Shown: piece after piece, positions 1-7,420 of the stretch
How positions within the stretch are numbered: the first letter of the stretch is position 1
Layout of the letters: each line of letters begins with the position of its first letter
NCBI GenBank assembly: GCA_937925635.1
Contig: CALALX010000101.1
Location: 1-18,034 of the forward strand
DNA from: an uncultured Caulobacter sp.
GTDB taxonomy: Bacteria; Pseudomonadota; Alphaproteobacteria; Caulobacterales; Caulobacteraceae
Length of the DNA: 18,034 nt
Direction of reading: 5' to 3'
Notes under the pieces: generated by a model
The model's input: the letters and a program-made list of their open reading frames with translations, nothing else
Databases searched by the model: none
What the model was told of the DNA's origin: nothing
Made by a program: the position numbers and the translations under genes

Positions 1-524
1 GGGCCCGGGCGCTGGAGGTCACCAAGCTGCCGCAGCAGGCGACCACGGCCGCGCCGGCCGGCGGGCGTCAGTCCTTCAAGCCGCAGGTCATCAAGGGCGA
101 CGGTCCAGGCCTGGCCCCAGCCCCGGCCATCGCCAACGACGTCCGCGAGATCCCGCTGCTGGGCCGCATCGCCGCCGGTTCGCCGATCGAGGCGCTGCAG
201 GTCGAGCGCGACAAGATGCTGGTGTCCGAGAGCATGCTCGGCGCCGGCGAACACTATGTGCTGGAGGTGCAGGGCGACTCGATGATCGAGGCCGGCATCC
301 TGGACGGCGACTTCGTGCTGATCCGGCGCACCGACACCGCCCACAGCGGCGAGATCGTCGTGGCCCTGGTCGAGGGCGAGGAAGCCACCCTCAAGCGGCT
401 GCGCAAGAAGGGCGCCTCGATCGCGCTCGAGGCCGCCAACCCCAAGTACCAGACCCGCGTCTACGGCCCCGACCAGGTCGAGGTGCAGGGCAAGCTGGTC
501 GGGTTGATCCGCAAGTATCACTGA
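1..524 (+). CDS. lexA: LexA SOS repressor, C-terminal part (5' end outside window)
   Basis: LexA represses SOS genes and cleaves itself when activated RecA binds it. The first complete codon is at position 3, and the frame is open to the window edge, so the N-terminal winged-helix DNA-binding domain is missing. Visible are the linker and the whole S24-type latent protease domain. The cleavage site is the Ala-Gly bond in GRIAAGSP (Ala 174-176, Gly 177-179). The catalytic Ser lies in QGDSMIEAG (codon 279-281), and the catalytic Lys is in EATLKRLR (codon 393-395). The protein ends in GKLVGLIRKYH, typical of alphaproteobacterial LexA. The gene is followed by a strong terminator, so it is probably the last gene of its transcript. 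Its own promoter and any LexA box lie upstream of the window. All catalytic residues are intact. Confidence 0.97.
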   Translation, partial: ARALEVTKLPQQATTAAPAGGRQSFKPQVIKGDGPGLAPAPAIANDVREIPLLGRIAAGSPIEALQVERDKMLVSESMLGAGEHYVLEVQGDSMIEAGILDGDFVLIRRTDTAHSGEIVVALVEGEEATLKRLRKKGASIALEAANPKYQTRVYGPDQVEVQGKLVGLIRKYH

Positions 525-550
525 GCCGGATCCCCATCGCGGAACGACGC

Positions 551-580
551 AAGGGCGCGGCTTCGGCTGCGCCCTTTTCG
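551..580 (+). terminator. Rho-independent terminator of lexA
   Basis: AAGGGCGC (551-558) pairs with GCGCCCTT (569-576). The helix continues inward through a G-T wobble and a GC/GC pair closing a TTCG tetraloop (562-565). A short T-rich tail follows. It starts 26 nt after the lexA stop. Confidence 0.85.
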
Positions 581-596
581 TTGCGCCCCTCCCACG

Positions 597-768
597 CCTC
601 TCCCTCTTGGGAGAGGGGGACCATGCGGAGCATGGTGGAGAGGGAAGCACGGACGATGAAGAGTTCTGCGAGTCCTGAGTGAAGCCGAACGGCGTGACGT
701 AACGAGTGACGACGACGCATCCCGCTCCACCACCCTCCGGGTGGTCCCCCTCTCCCAAGAGGGAGAGG
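597..768. repeat. Intergenic inverted-repeat element with two double-hairpin arms
   Basis: Two 44-nt arms, 597-640 and 725-768, are near-perfect reverse complements separated by 84 nt. Each arm contains two hairpins. The first is CCTCTCCC/GGGAGAGG with a 4-nt loop (597-616 and 749-768). The second has a 7-bp stem around a GGA/TCC loop: ACCATGC/GCATGGT at 620-636, ACCACCC/GGGTGGT at 729-745. The only differences between the arms lie in the second stem and keep it paired. The right arm ends 8 nt before the comEC stop codon. No target-site duplication or coding capacity is visible. It looks like a small non-autonomous MITE- or REP-type element. The 84-nt centre (641-724) holds nothing I recognise. 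With the terminator, this accounts for most of the 252-bp lexA-comEC gap. Confidence 0.8.
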
Positions 769-776
769 ATGGTTGG

Positions 777-2903
777 CTACCGCACCCACGGCCTGTTCCC
801 CCGCAAGTCGTTAGCCCACACCACGCTCCAGCCGTCCCTCGTCCGCCACAGCTCGGCCGAGCCGCCGCGCGCGAAGGCCCTGGCGTCCAGCACGAAGGCC
901 TCCTCGCAGCCCTCTCCGCCGTAGTGCGAGCGCAGCACCACCAGCCGGTCCGGCGCGCAGAGCTCGGCCAGTTCGCGCGCCTTGGGCGGCTTGCGGCCGG
1001 CCCAGAGGGCGACGTCCTCGCCGGCCGTCGGCAAGCAGGCGAAGCGGTCGCAGGCATAGCGAGCGTCCCGCGCGGCCTCGGCGTCCTCGTCGATGGTCAG
1101 CGCCCGGCGGCGCGCCCAGAGGTCGGCGGCGAAGCGGCGGCTGTCCGGGCGCAGCAGGATGGCGCGATCGCCCTCGCGAACCGCCATCGCCGCGCCGTCG
1201 TGGGCGATCCAGACGTCCGGCGCCGGTGGTCGGGGCCAGAGCAGCACGGCGGCGGCCATCGGCGCGCCCAGCCAGCGCACCGGCCCCTTCCACAGGCAGA
1301 GCAGCATCACCCCCAGGAAGGCCAGCGGCAGGGCGACGGCGGGCGCGCTGGCGACGGTGACCACCGCGGCCGGCTGCCCGGCCGCGCCGGCGCCGATGGA
1401 GACCATGGTCTCGATGCCCCAGCCCGCGACGGCCAGGAACGGCCCGCCCAGTCCGAGCGGCTCCAGCAACGCGCCCAACGCGAGGAACGGCATGATCACG
1501 AAGCTCGACAGCGGCGCGACCAGCAGGTTGGCGATCAGTCCGTAGCTGGCGACGCGGTTGAAGTGGTGCATGGCGAAGGGCCCGGTCGCCAACCCCGCCA
1601 CGAAGCTGGCGGCGATGGCGGCGCCCAGCCAGACGACGGCGGCCTGGGGCGCGCGAATCCACCAGGGAATGTCGATCTCCTTGATGGCGCGCGGCCAGGA
1701 CTCGGCCAGGGCGACGAGCGCCGTGGTCGCCGCGAACGACATCTGGAATCCCGGCGCGCAGGCGGTTTCGGGCTGGACTAGCAGGATGGCCAGGGCCGCG
1801 ATGGCCAGGGTCCTCAGGCTGATCGCCTGTCGGTCCACGAGGATGGCCAGGAAGGCCGTGGCGGCCGTGATCGCCGCCCGCTCGGCCGGCGGGGGCGCCC
1901 CCGAGACGATCAGGTAGGCGCCGACCGCCGTCAGCCCCGCCACGGCGGCGACCTTCTTGCCCGGAACCCGCAGGGCCAGCCACGGCCAGGCGGCGATCAC
2001 AAGCCGTGCCGCCGCGAACGCGAAGCCGCCGACAATGGCCATGTGCAGGCCGCTGATGGAGATGATGTGGGCCAAGCCCGAGGCCCGCATGGCCTCGGTC
2101 TGCTCGGGTGTCACCCACGCCTCGTGACCAGTGACCATGGCCGCGCCGAGACCGCCGCTGACCGGTCCCATCCGCGCGTACAGTCGCTCGGCCAACCGCC
2201 AGCGCATCGCATTGACCGCCATGATCAACCGCAGCCGCCAGGGCGCGGCGGGCAGGGCCGCAGGCTCCGGTTCGCCCAGCGCGAAGCCGACGCCGCCGAC
2301 CCGGTCGAACCAGGCGTCGCGCGCGAAGTCATAGGCGCCGGGACTGGCGGGCGGGGGCGGCGGGCCAACCATGGCCAGCAGGCGGATCGGCGTCCCGGGC
2401 TTCGGCGGCTCCCCGTCGCGCAGGGTGACCCTGACGCGGATCGGCGTCTCCTCCGGCTCCAGGCCGCGCACGCTGACCGGCGCGATCAACAGGCGCATGC
2501 CCGAGGCGCCGGGGCTGACCACGTCGACGACCCAGCCCTCGATCGCGCGGGCCCGCTGCTCGGCCGGCGCGACCGGCGCCGTCACCAGCGTCGCCCGCGC
2601 CTTGGCCGCCAGAAAGCCGGTCGCGCCGAACGCCGCGAGGGCCGCCAGCAGGGCCGGCCCGCTCCAGCGAATTCGGCGCAGTGCGATCACCACGGCCACG
2701 GCGACCAACGCCGGCAGGACCGCCAGCCATGGCGGCGGCTCGACCTGCAGCGTCAGATAGCCGGCCGCGCCGAGCCCGAAGGCGACCGGCGTCCAGAGGG
2801 TCCAGCGGTCGGCCTGTCCCGTCAACGCCGCGCGCAGGACCGCGAGACTGTGCGCGGCGGCGCGACGCGTGCTAAGAGGCGCCGCCCCCTCCCCCGGCCC
2901 CAT
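777..2903 (-). CDS. comEC: ComEC/Rec2 family DNA-uptake channel protein
   Basis: ComEC forms the inner-membrane channel that passes one strand of transforming DNA into the cytoplasm. From ATG 2903 the protein is 708 residues. N-terminal hydrophobic segments are followed by a DUF4131/OB-type region (about 90-220), then the polytopic Competence domain with the family motif ISISGLHMAIVGG (SGLHM at about 284-288) and many membrane segments to about 550. The last ~145 residues (about 560-708) occupy the place of the metallo-beta-lactamase domain of longer ComEC proteins. They show no HxHxDH-type metal motif, so a nuclease role for this part is doubtful. The frame is open to 2996, but longer starts run into gltX. 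ATG 2903 lacks a clear ribosome site, and the true start could be further in (a TTG precedes the TGQADRW segment). The gene is divergent from gltX and ends next to the inverted-repeat element. Confidence 0.9.
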   Translation of the reverse strand: MGPGEGAAPLSTRRAAAHSLAVLRAALTGQADRWTLWTPVAFGLGAAGYLTLQVEPPPWLAVLPALVAVAVVIALRRIRWSGPALLAALAAFGATGFLAAKARATLVTAPVAPAEQRARAIEGWVVDVVSPGASGMRLLIAPVSVRGLEPEETPIRVRVTLRDGEPPKPGTPIRLLAMVGPPPPPASPGAYDFARDAWFDRVGGVGFALGEPEPAALPAAPWRLRLIMAVNAMRWRLAERLYARMGPVSGGLGAAMVTGHEAWVTPEQTEAMRASGLAHIISISGLHMAIVGGFAFAAARLVIAAWPWLALRVPGKKVAAVAGLTAVGAYLIVSGAPPPAERAAITAATAFLAILVDRQAISLRTLAIAALAILLVQPETACAPGFQMSFAATTALVALAESWPRAIKEIDIPWWIRAPQAAVVWLGAAIAASFVAGLATGPFAMHHFNRVASYGLIANLLVAPLSSFVIMPFLALGALLEPLGLGGPFLAVAGWGIETMVSIGAGAAGQPAAVVTVASAPAVALPLAFLGVMLLCLWKGPVRWLGAPMAAAVLLWPRPPAPDVWIAHDGAAMAVREGDRAILLRPDSRRFAADLWARRRALTIDEDAEAARDARYACDRFACLPTAGEDVALWAGRKPPKARELAELCAPDRLVVLRSHYGGEGCEEAFVLDARAFARGGSAELWRTRDGWSVVWANDLRGNRPWVR

Positions 2904-2907
2904 CGAG

Positions 2908-4320
2908 ATGTCCGACTCAAGACCCGTCGTCACCCGTATCGCCCCCTCGCCCACCGGTTCGATGCACATCGGCACCGCGCGTACGGCGCTGTTCAACTAC
3001 CTGTACGCGAAACATCGCGGCGGACAATTCCTGCTGCGCATCGAGGACACCGATCGCGAACGGTCGACCGAGGCGGCGGTGCAGGTAATCTTCGACGGCC
3101 TGGCCTGGCTCGGCCTGCCCTATGACGGCGAGCCGGTGTTCCAGTTCGCGCGCGCCGAGCGGCATCGCGAGGTGGTGCTGGAGCTGCTCGCGGCCGGGAA
3201 GGCCTATCGGTGCTGGCTGGCCGGCGAGGAGCTGGCCGCGGCGCGGGAAAAGGCGCACGCCGCCGGTCACGCCCTGCGCTCGCCCTGGCGCGACCGCGAG
3301 CCCAGGCCCGAGGACCTGGCCAGGCCCCACGCCATCCGGTTCCGCGGTCCGCTGAACGGCGACACCGTCGTCGGCGACCTGGTGCAGGGCGCCGTCACCT
3401 TCCGCAACCGCGATCTGGACGACCTGGTTCTGCTGCGCAGCGATGGCGCGCCGACCTACAACCTGGCCGTGGTCGTCGACGACCATGACATGAACGTCAC
3501 CCACGTCATCCGCGGCGACGACCATCTCAACAACGCCGCCCGCCAGACCCTGATCTACCAGGCTATGGACTGGGAGACGCCGGCCTTCGCCCATATCCCG
3601 CTGATCCACGGCGACGACGGCGCCAAGCTCAGCAAGCGCCACGGCGCCACGGCGGTGACCGACTTCGCCACCCTCGGCTACCTGCCTGAGGCCATGCGCA
3701 ACTATCTGGCCCGGCTGGGCTGGAGCCACGGCGACGACGAGCTGTTCAGCGACGAGCAGGCCATCGCCTGGTTCGACATCGCCGACGCCAACAAGGGCGC
3801 CGCGCGGCTGGACTGGGACAAGCTCAACCATGTCAACGCCCACTACATCCGCCTGGCCGACGACGCCCGCCTGACCGATCTTGTCGCCGCCGTGTTCGAC
3901 CAGCGGGGCGAGCCGCTGGACGCCGGCCGCAGGGCGGTGGCGCTGCGCACCATTCCGCTGGTCAAGGAACGGGCCAAGACCATTCTGGAGCTGGCCGATC
4001 AGTTGACCTTCGTGTTCCGGCCGCGTCCGATCCCGCTCGACGACAAGGCGAAGGGACAGCTCACGGACGAGACTCTCGCGCGCCTGCGCCGACTGGCCGA
4101 CCTGCTCGCGGCGGCCAACGACTGGAGCCCCGAGGCGCTGCACGATCTGCTGCAGACGTTCGCGACCACCGAGGGCGTCGGCTTCGGAAAGTTCGGGCCG
4201 CCCATGCGGGCGATTCTGACCGGCGGCAGCGCATCGCCTGACCTCAACCGCACACTTGCGTCGCTTGGTCGTGAAGAGGCGCTGGCCCGACTCAACGATG
4301 CGCTTTCGCCTCGCGCGTAA
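2908..4320 (+). CDS. gltX: Glutamyl-tRNA synthetase
   Basis: This class I aminoacyl-tRNA synthetase charges tRNA with glutamate using ATP. In organisms with GatCAB a non-discriminating form also supplies Glu-tRNA(Gln). The product is 470 residues, normal for bacterial GluRS. The HIGH-type motif is HIGT at 20-23 within RIAPSPTGSMHIGTAR, and the KMSKS-type motif is KLSKR at 240-244. The segments FLLRIEDTDRERS and VIRGDDHLNNAARQ are also typical. I see no Cys-rich zinc site in the insert after the HIGH region, unlike E. coli. ATG 2908 gives the standard N-terminus MSDSRPVVTRIAPSP; an in-frame GTG at 2869 would add 13 unrelated residues. The ribosome site is weak. There is no terminator before gltA, so read-through into gltA is possible. 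Alphaproteobacteria often carry two gltX copies, and I cannot tell which paralogue this is. Confidence 0.96.
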   Translation: MSDSRPVVTRIAPSPTGSMHIGTARTALFNYLYAKHRGGQFLLRIEDTDRERSTEAAVQVIFDGLAWLGLPYDGEPVFQFARAERHREVVLELLAAGKAYRCWLAGEELAAAREKAHAAGHALRSPWRDREPRPEDLARPHAIRFRGPLNGDTVVGDLVQGAVTFRNRDLDDLVLLRSDGAPTYNLAVVVDDHDMNVTHVIRGDDHLNNAARQTLIYQAMDWETPAFAHIPLIHGDDGAKLSKRHGATAVTDFATLGYLPEAMRNYLARLGWSHGDDELFSDEQAIAWFDIADANKGAARLDWDKLNHVNAHYIRLADDARLTDLVAAVFDQRGEPLDAGRRAVALRTIPLVKERAKTILELADQLTFVFRPRPIPLDDKAKGQLTDETLARLRRLADLLAAANDWSPEALHDLLQTFATTEGVGFGKFGPPMRAILTGGSASPDLNRTLASLGREEALARLNDALSPRA

Positions 4321-4331
4321 GGCGCTATAAC
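4304..4331 (+). promoter_or_regulatory. Possible housekeeping-type promoter for gltA
   Basis: GCTATAAC at 4324-4331 fits the Caulobacter sigma-73 -10 consensus GCTANAWC at every position. A poor -35 candidate, TTTCGCC (4304-4310, compare TTGACGS), lies 13 nt upstream, within the accepted spacing. It overlaps the gltX stop and would give a leader of about 50 nt. That leader would contain the hairpin GCCC-GTTC-GGGC (4346-4357), which lacks a T tract. The -10 is convincing; the -35 is not. Confidence 0.4.
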
Positions 4332-4389
4332 CACGCCAACCAAACGCCCGTTCGGGCCCCTGTATGTCTCTCGAAACAAAGGATCAGGC

Positions 4390-5670
<1,281 letters not shown>

Positions 5671-5675
5671 CGCGC

Positions 5676-5743
5676 GGGGACATGTACTTCAGTACCTGTC
5701 CCCTTCAAGGCTGCCAGGGACACGCGCTGACGTGCATGTCCCC
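5676..5743. repeat. Inverted pair of 28-nt hairpins after gltA
   Basis: Hairpin A (5676-5703) has outer stem GGGGACA/TGTCCCC, a T-C mismatch, inner stem GTAC/GTAC and loop TTCA. Hairpin B (5716-5743) has outer stem GGGACA/TGTCCC, a C-A mismatch, inner stem GCGC/GTGC with one G-T wobble, and loop TGAC. The reverse complement of B matches A at 22 of 28 positions, so B is an inverted diverged copy of A, 12 nt away. One inner-stem pair has changed on both sides (T-A to C-G) and another to a wobble. There is no coding capacity. It is probably a REP-like intergenic repeat. Confidence 0.75.
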
Positions 5744-5748
5744 GATGA

Positions 5749-5781
5749 GGCTCCGGAGCGATCCGGGGCCTTCTTCGTTTT
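5749..5781 (+). terminator. Rho-independent terminator after gltA
   Basis: GGCTCCGGA (5749-5757) pairs with TCCGGGGCC (5762-5770), with one T-G wobble, around the loop GCGA. The tail TTCTTCGTTTT (5771-5781) follows. Only 18 nt separate the tail from the next start codon. Confidence 0.8.
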
Positions 5782-5787
5782 GCGTGC

Positions 5788-5794
5788 AAGGAGA
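5788..5794 (+). promoter_or_regulatory. Strong ribosome binding site for the PHA-system-type gene
   Basis: AAGGAGA lies 5 nt before GTG 5800. It is one of the clearest Shine-Dalgarno sequences in the window and fixes this GTG as the start. Confidence 0.8.
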
Positions 5795-5799
5795 TCGCC

Positions 5800-6111
5800 G
5801 TGGCCAAACCCCTGACCGTCACCATTCCGCACCAGCTCGGCGCCGCCGAGGCCCGTCGGCGCATCGAGGCCGGCTTTGCCGACCTGACCGCCAAGCTGCC
5901 CGGCGGGGCGGCGAAGATCGATCAGAGCTGGGACGGCGACCGACTGACCTTCGCGGCCATCGTCGCCGGCCAGGACATCCGCGGCACGCTCTACGTCCTG
6001 GCCGATGCTGTCCGTATGGACATCATCCTGCCCGGCATTCTCGGCATGCTGGCCGGCAAGATCGGCGGCAAGCTGAAGCAGGAAGGCCAGCTTCTGCTTG
6101 AGAAGAAGTAG
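5800..6111 (+). CDS. Small polyhydroxyalkanoic acid system family protein
   Basis: A 103-residue cytoplasmic protein with no signal peptide or long membrane segment. It matches the small family often annotated 'polyhydroxyalkanoic acid system protein' (PHA_gran_rgn). Supporting features are the N-terminal beta strand KPLTVTIPHQLG, a following helix AEARRRIEAGFADL, a strand containing DGDRLTFAAIVAGQDIRGTLYVLADAVRMDIILP, and the charged C-terminus LKQEGQLLLEKK. A granule-associated role is inferred from the family name only; no catalytic motif is visible and no PHA synthesis gene lies in the window. GTG 5800 is chosen for its AAGGAGA ribosome site. The terminator-like hairpin ends 18 nt upstream, so expression needs read-through or a promoter upstream of that hairpin. 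It converges on the flavoprotein gene across 126 bp. Confidence 0.8.
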   Translation: MAKPLTVTIPHQLGAAEARRRIEAGFADLTAKLPGGAAKIDQSWDGDRLTFAAIVAGQDIRGTLYVLADAVRMDIILPGILGMLAGKIGGKLKQEGQLLLEKK

Positions 6112-6122
6112 CGCATAGCGAG

Positions 6123-6221
6123 TTCGACACGCGACTGTCGGCGCTGCTCAGCATGACTATGATGGTGGGCCTTCCGGTCCAGTCGTCCTGAGCAGCCTGC
6201 GCAGCAGGCGTGTCGAAGGAC
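6123..6221. repeat. Inverted-repeat element between two convergent genes
   Basis: The left arm (6123-6157) begins TTCGACACGC and ends CTGCTCAGCATGAC. The right arm (6182-6221), read in reverse complement, gives TTCGACACGC at the matching position and ends CTGCTCAGGACGAC. The middle parts differ in sequence and length (11 versus 12 nt), but each can fold: CGACA/TGTCG in the left arm (6125-6140), CCTGC/GCAGG around GCA in the right arm (6196-6208). There is no T tract on either strand. It lies in the 126-bp gap between convergent genes, so a role as a bidirectional 3' end is possible but not shown. Confidence 0.7.
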
Positions 6222-6237
6222 GCATCGCCCAAAATGG

Positions 6238-7419
6238 TCAGACCGCCTGCCCCGCCGCCCAGCCCGATGACCAGGCCCACTGGAAATTGTAGCCGCCGAG
6301 CCAACCGGTTACGTCCACGACTTCACCGATGAAGTAGAGGCCCGGCACGGCGTTGGCGGCCATGGTCGTCGAATTCAGGCCTCGCGTGTCGACGCCGCCC
6401 AGGGTGACTTCCGCCGTGCGGTAGCCCTCCGATCCGACCGGCTTCACGCGCCAGTGGTTCACCGCCGTGTCGATCGCGCGCAGCACCTGGTCGGGCGTGT
6501 CGGCCAGGTTGCCGCGCGCCCCGGCCTCCTCGGCCAGCAGACGGGCAAGGCCGATCGGCAAGACCGTGGCGAGGGCGTTGTGCACGGCCTGGCGCGGACT
6601 GACCCGCTTGGCGGCTTTCAACGTGTCGAAGACGTCGACGCCGGGGGCCATGGCCACCTCGATGGCGTCGCCCTCCCGCCAGTAGGACGAGATCTGCAGG
6701 ATCGCCGGCCCCGACAGGCCCCGGTGCGTGAACAGCATGGCCTCGGAGAACCGGGTCTTGCCGCAGGCGACCACCGCATCCACCGACACGCCGGCCAGCG
6801 GCTTGATCCGCTCCAGCGCCCCGACCTCGAAAGTCAGAGGCACGAGGGCCGGCCGGGTCTCGGTGACCGCGACGCCGAACTGCCGGGCGATCTCGTAGCC
6901 CCAGCCGGTGGCGCCCATCTTCGGGATCGACTTCCCGCCGCTGGCCGCCACCAGGGAGGCGCAGCGGACCACCGCACCGTCCGACAACGCCGCTTCGAAG
7001 CCCTCGGCGGTCTTCGTCACCCGGTCCACCGCCACGCCCAGGCGGAGCTCGACGCCCGCCTCGGCCATGGCGTCGGTCAGCATCGCGATGATCTGCTTGG
7101 CCGAGCCGTCGCAGAACAGCTGGCCCAGCGTCTTCTCGTGCCAGGCGATGCCGGCGGCGTCGACACGGGCGATGAAGTCGCGTTGCGTGAAGCGCTTCAG
7201 CGCCGAGATGCAGTAGCGGGGATTCCGCGACAGGAAGGCCTCGGGCCGCGTGTCGAGGTTGGTGAAGTTGCACCGGCCGCCGCCGGAGATGCGGATCTTC
7301 TCGCCCGGAGCCTGGGCGTGGTCGACGATCAGCACCGATCGGCCCCGCCGGCCCGCCTCGATGGCGCACATCATGCCGGCCGCGCCGGCCCCGACGATCA
7401 GGACATCGACCTCGGCCAC
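6238..7419 (-). CDS. BaiN/HI0933-like FAD-dependent oxidoreductase
   Basis: A 393-residue flavoprotein of the BaiN/RdsA (HI0933-like) family, the usual length. It has an N-terminal Rossmann FAD-binding motif, VLIVGAGAAG (Gly10, 12, 15), the family signature SGGGRCNFTN (45-54), the segment ASGGKSIPKMGATGWG, and the C-terminal FAD signature GEVVDVTGWLGGYNFQWAWSSG. Substrate is unknown: BaiN acts on bile acid intermediates in gut clostridia, but most homologues are uncharacterised and nothing here suggests that role. GTG 7419 lies 1 nt after the upstream TGA (TGACGTG) and starts VAEVDVLIVG. An upstream in-frame start at 7488 would overlap the lipoprotein gene with Ala/Arg-rich sequence unlike the family. 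It is the last gene of the minus-strand array. Translational coupling to the lipoprotein gene is likely, as no good ribosome site is seen. Confidence 0.9.
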   Translation of the reverse strand: MAEVDVLIVGAGAAGMMCAIEAGRRGRSVLIVDHAQAPGEKIRISGGGRCNFTNLDTRPEAFLSRNPRYCISALKRFTQRDFIARVDAAGIAWHEKTLGQLFCDGSAKQIIAMLTDAMAEAGVELRLGVAVDRVTKTAEGFEAALSDGAVVRCASLVAASGGKSIPKMGATGWGYEIARQFGVAVTETRPALVPLTFEVGALERIKPLAGVSVDAVVACGKTRFSEAMLFTHRGLSGPAILQISSYWREGDAIEVAMAPGVDVFDTLKAAKRVSPRQAVHNALATVLPIGLARLLAEEAGARGNLADTPDQVLRAIDTAVNHWRVKPVGSEGYRTAEVTLGGVDTRGLNSTTMAANAVPGLYFIGEVVDVTGWLGGYNFQWAWSSGWAAGQAV

Positions 7420-7420
7420 G

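Noticed and set aside
597..768. CRISPR array or tRNA-like structure in the lexA-comEC gap
   Set aside because: There are only two copies and they are inverted, not direct repeats with spacers. No cloverleaf pattern can be drawn.
741..1781. Long plus-strand open frame opposite comEC
   Set aside because: It is Arg/Gly/Ala-rich low-complexity translation, begins inside the inverted-repeat element and lacks a ribosome site. It is a shadow of comEC.
2871..2878. GCTAAGAG as a -10 element for gltX
   Set aside because: It matches the Caulobacter -10 only in part, and I found no acceptable -35 at the right distance in this GC-rich stretch.
2917..4143. Minus-strand open frame opposite gltX
   Set aside because: It is a low-complexity shadow of a well-conserved synthetase gene.
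6123..6221. Rho-independent bidirectional terminator
   Set aside because: The stems are short or interrupted, and no T tract follows on either strand, so I annotate it only as a repeat.
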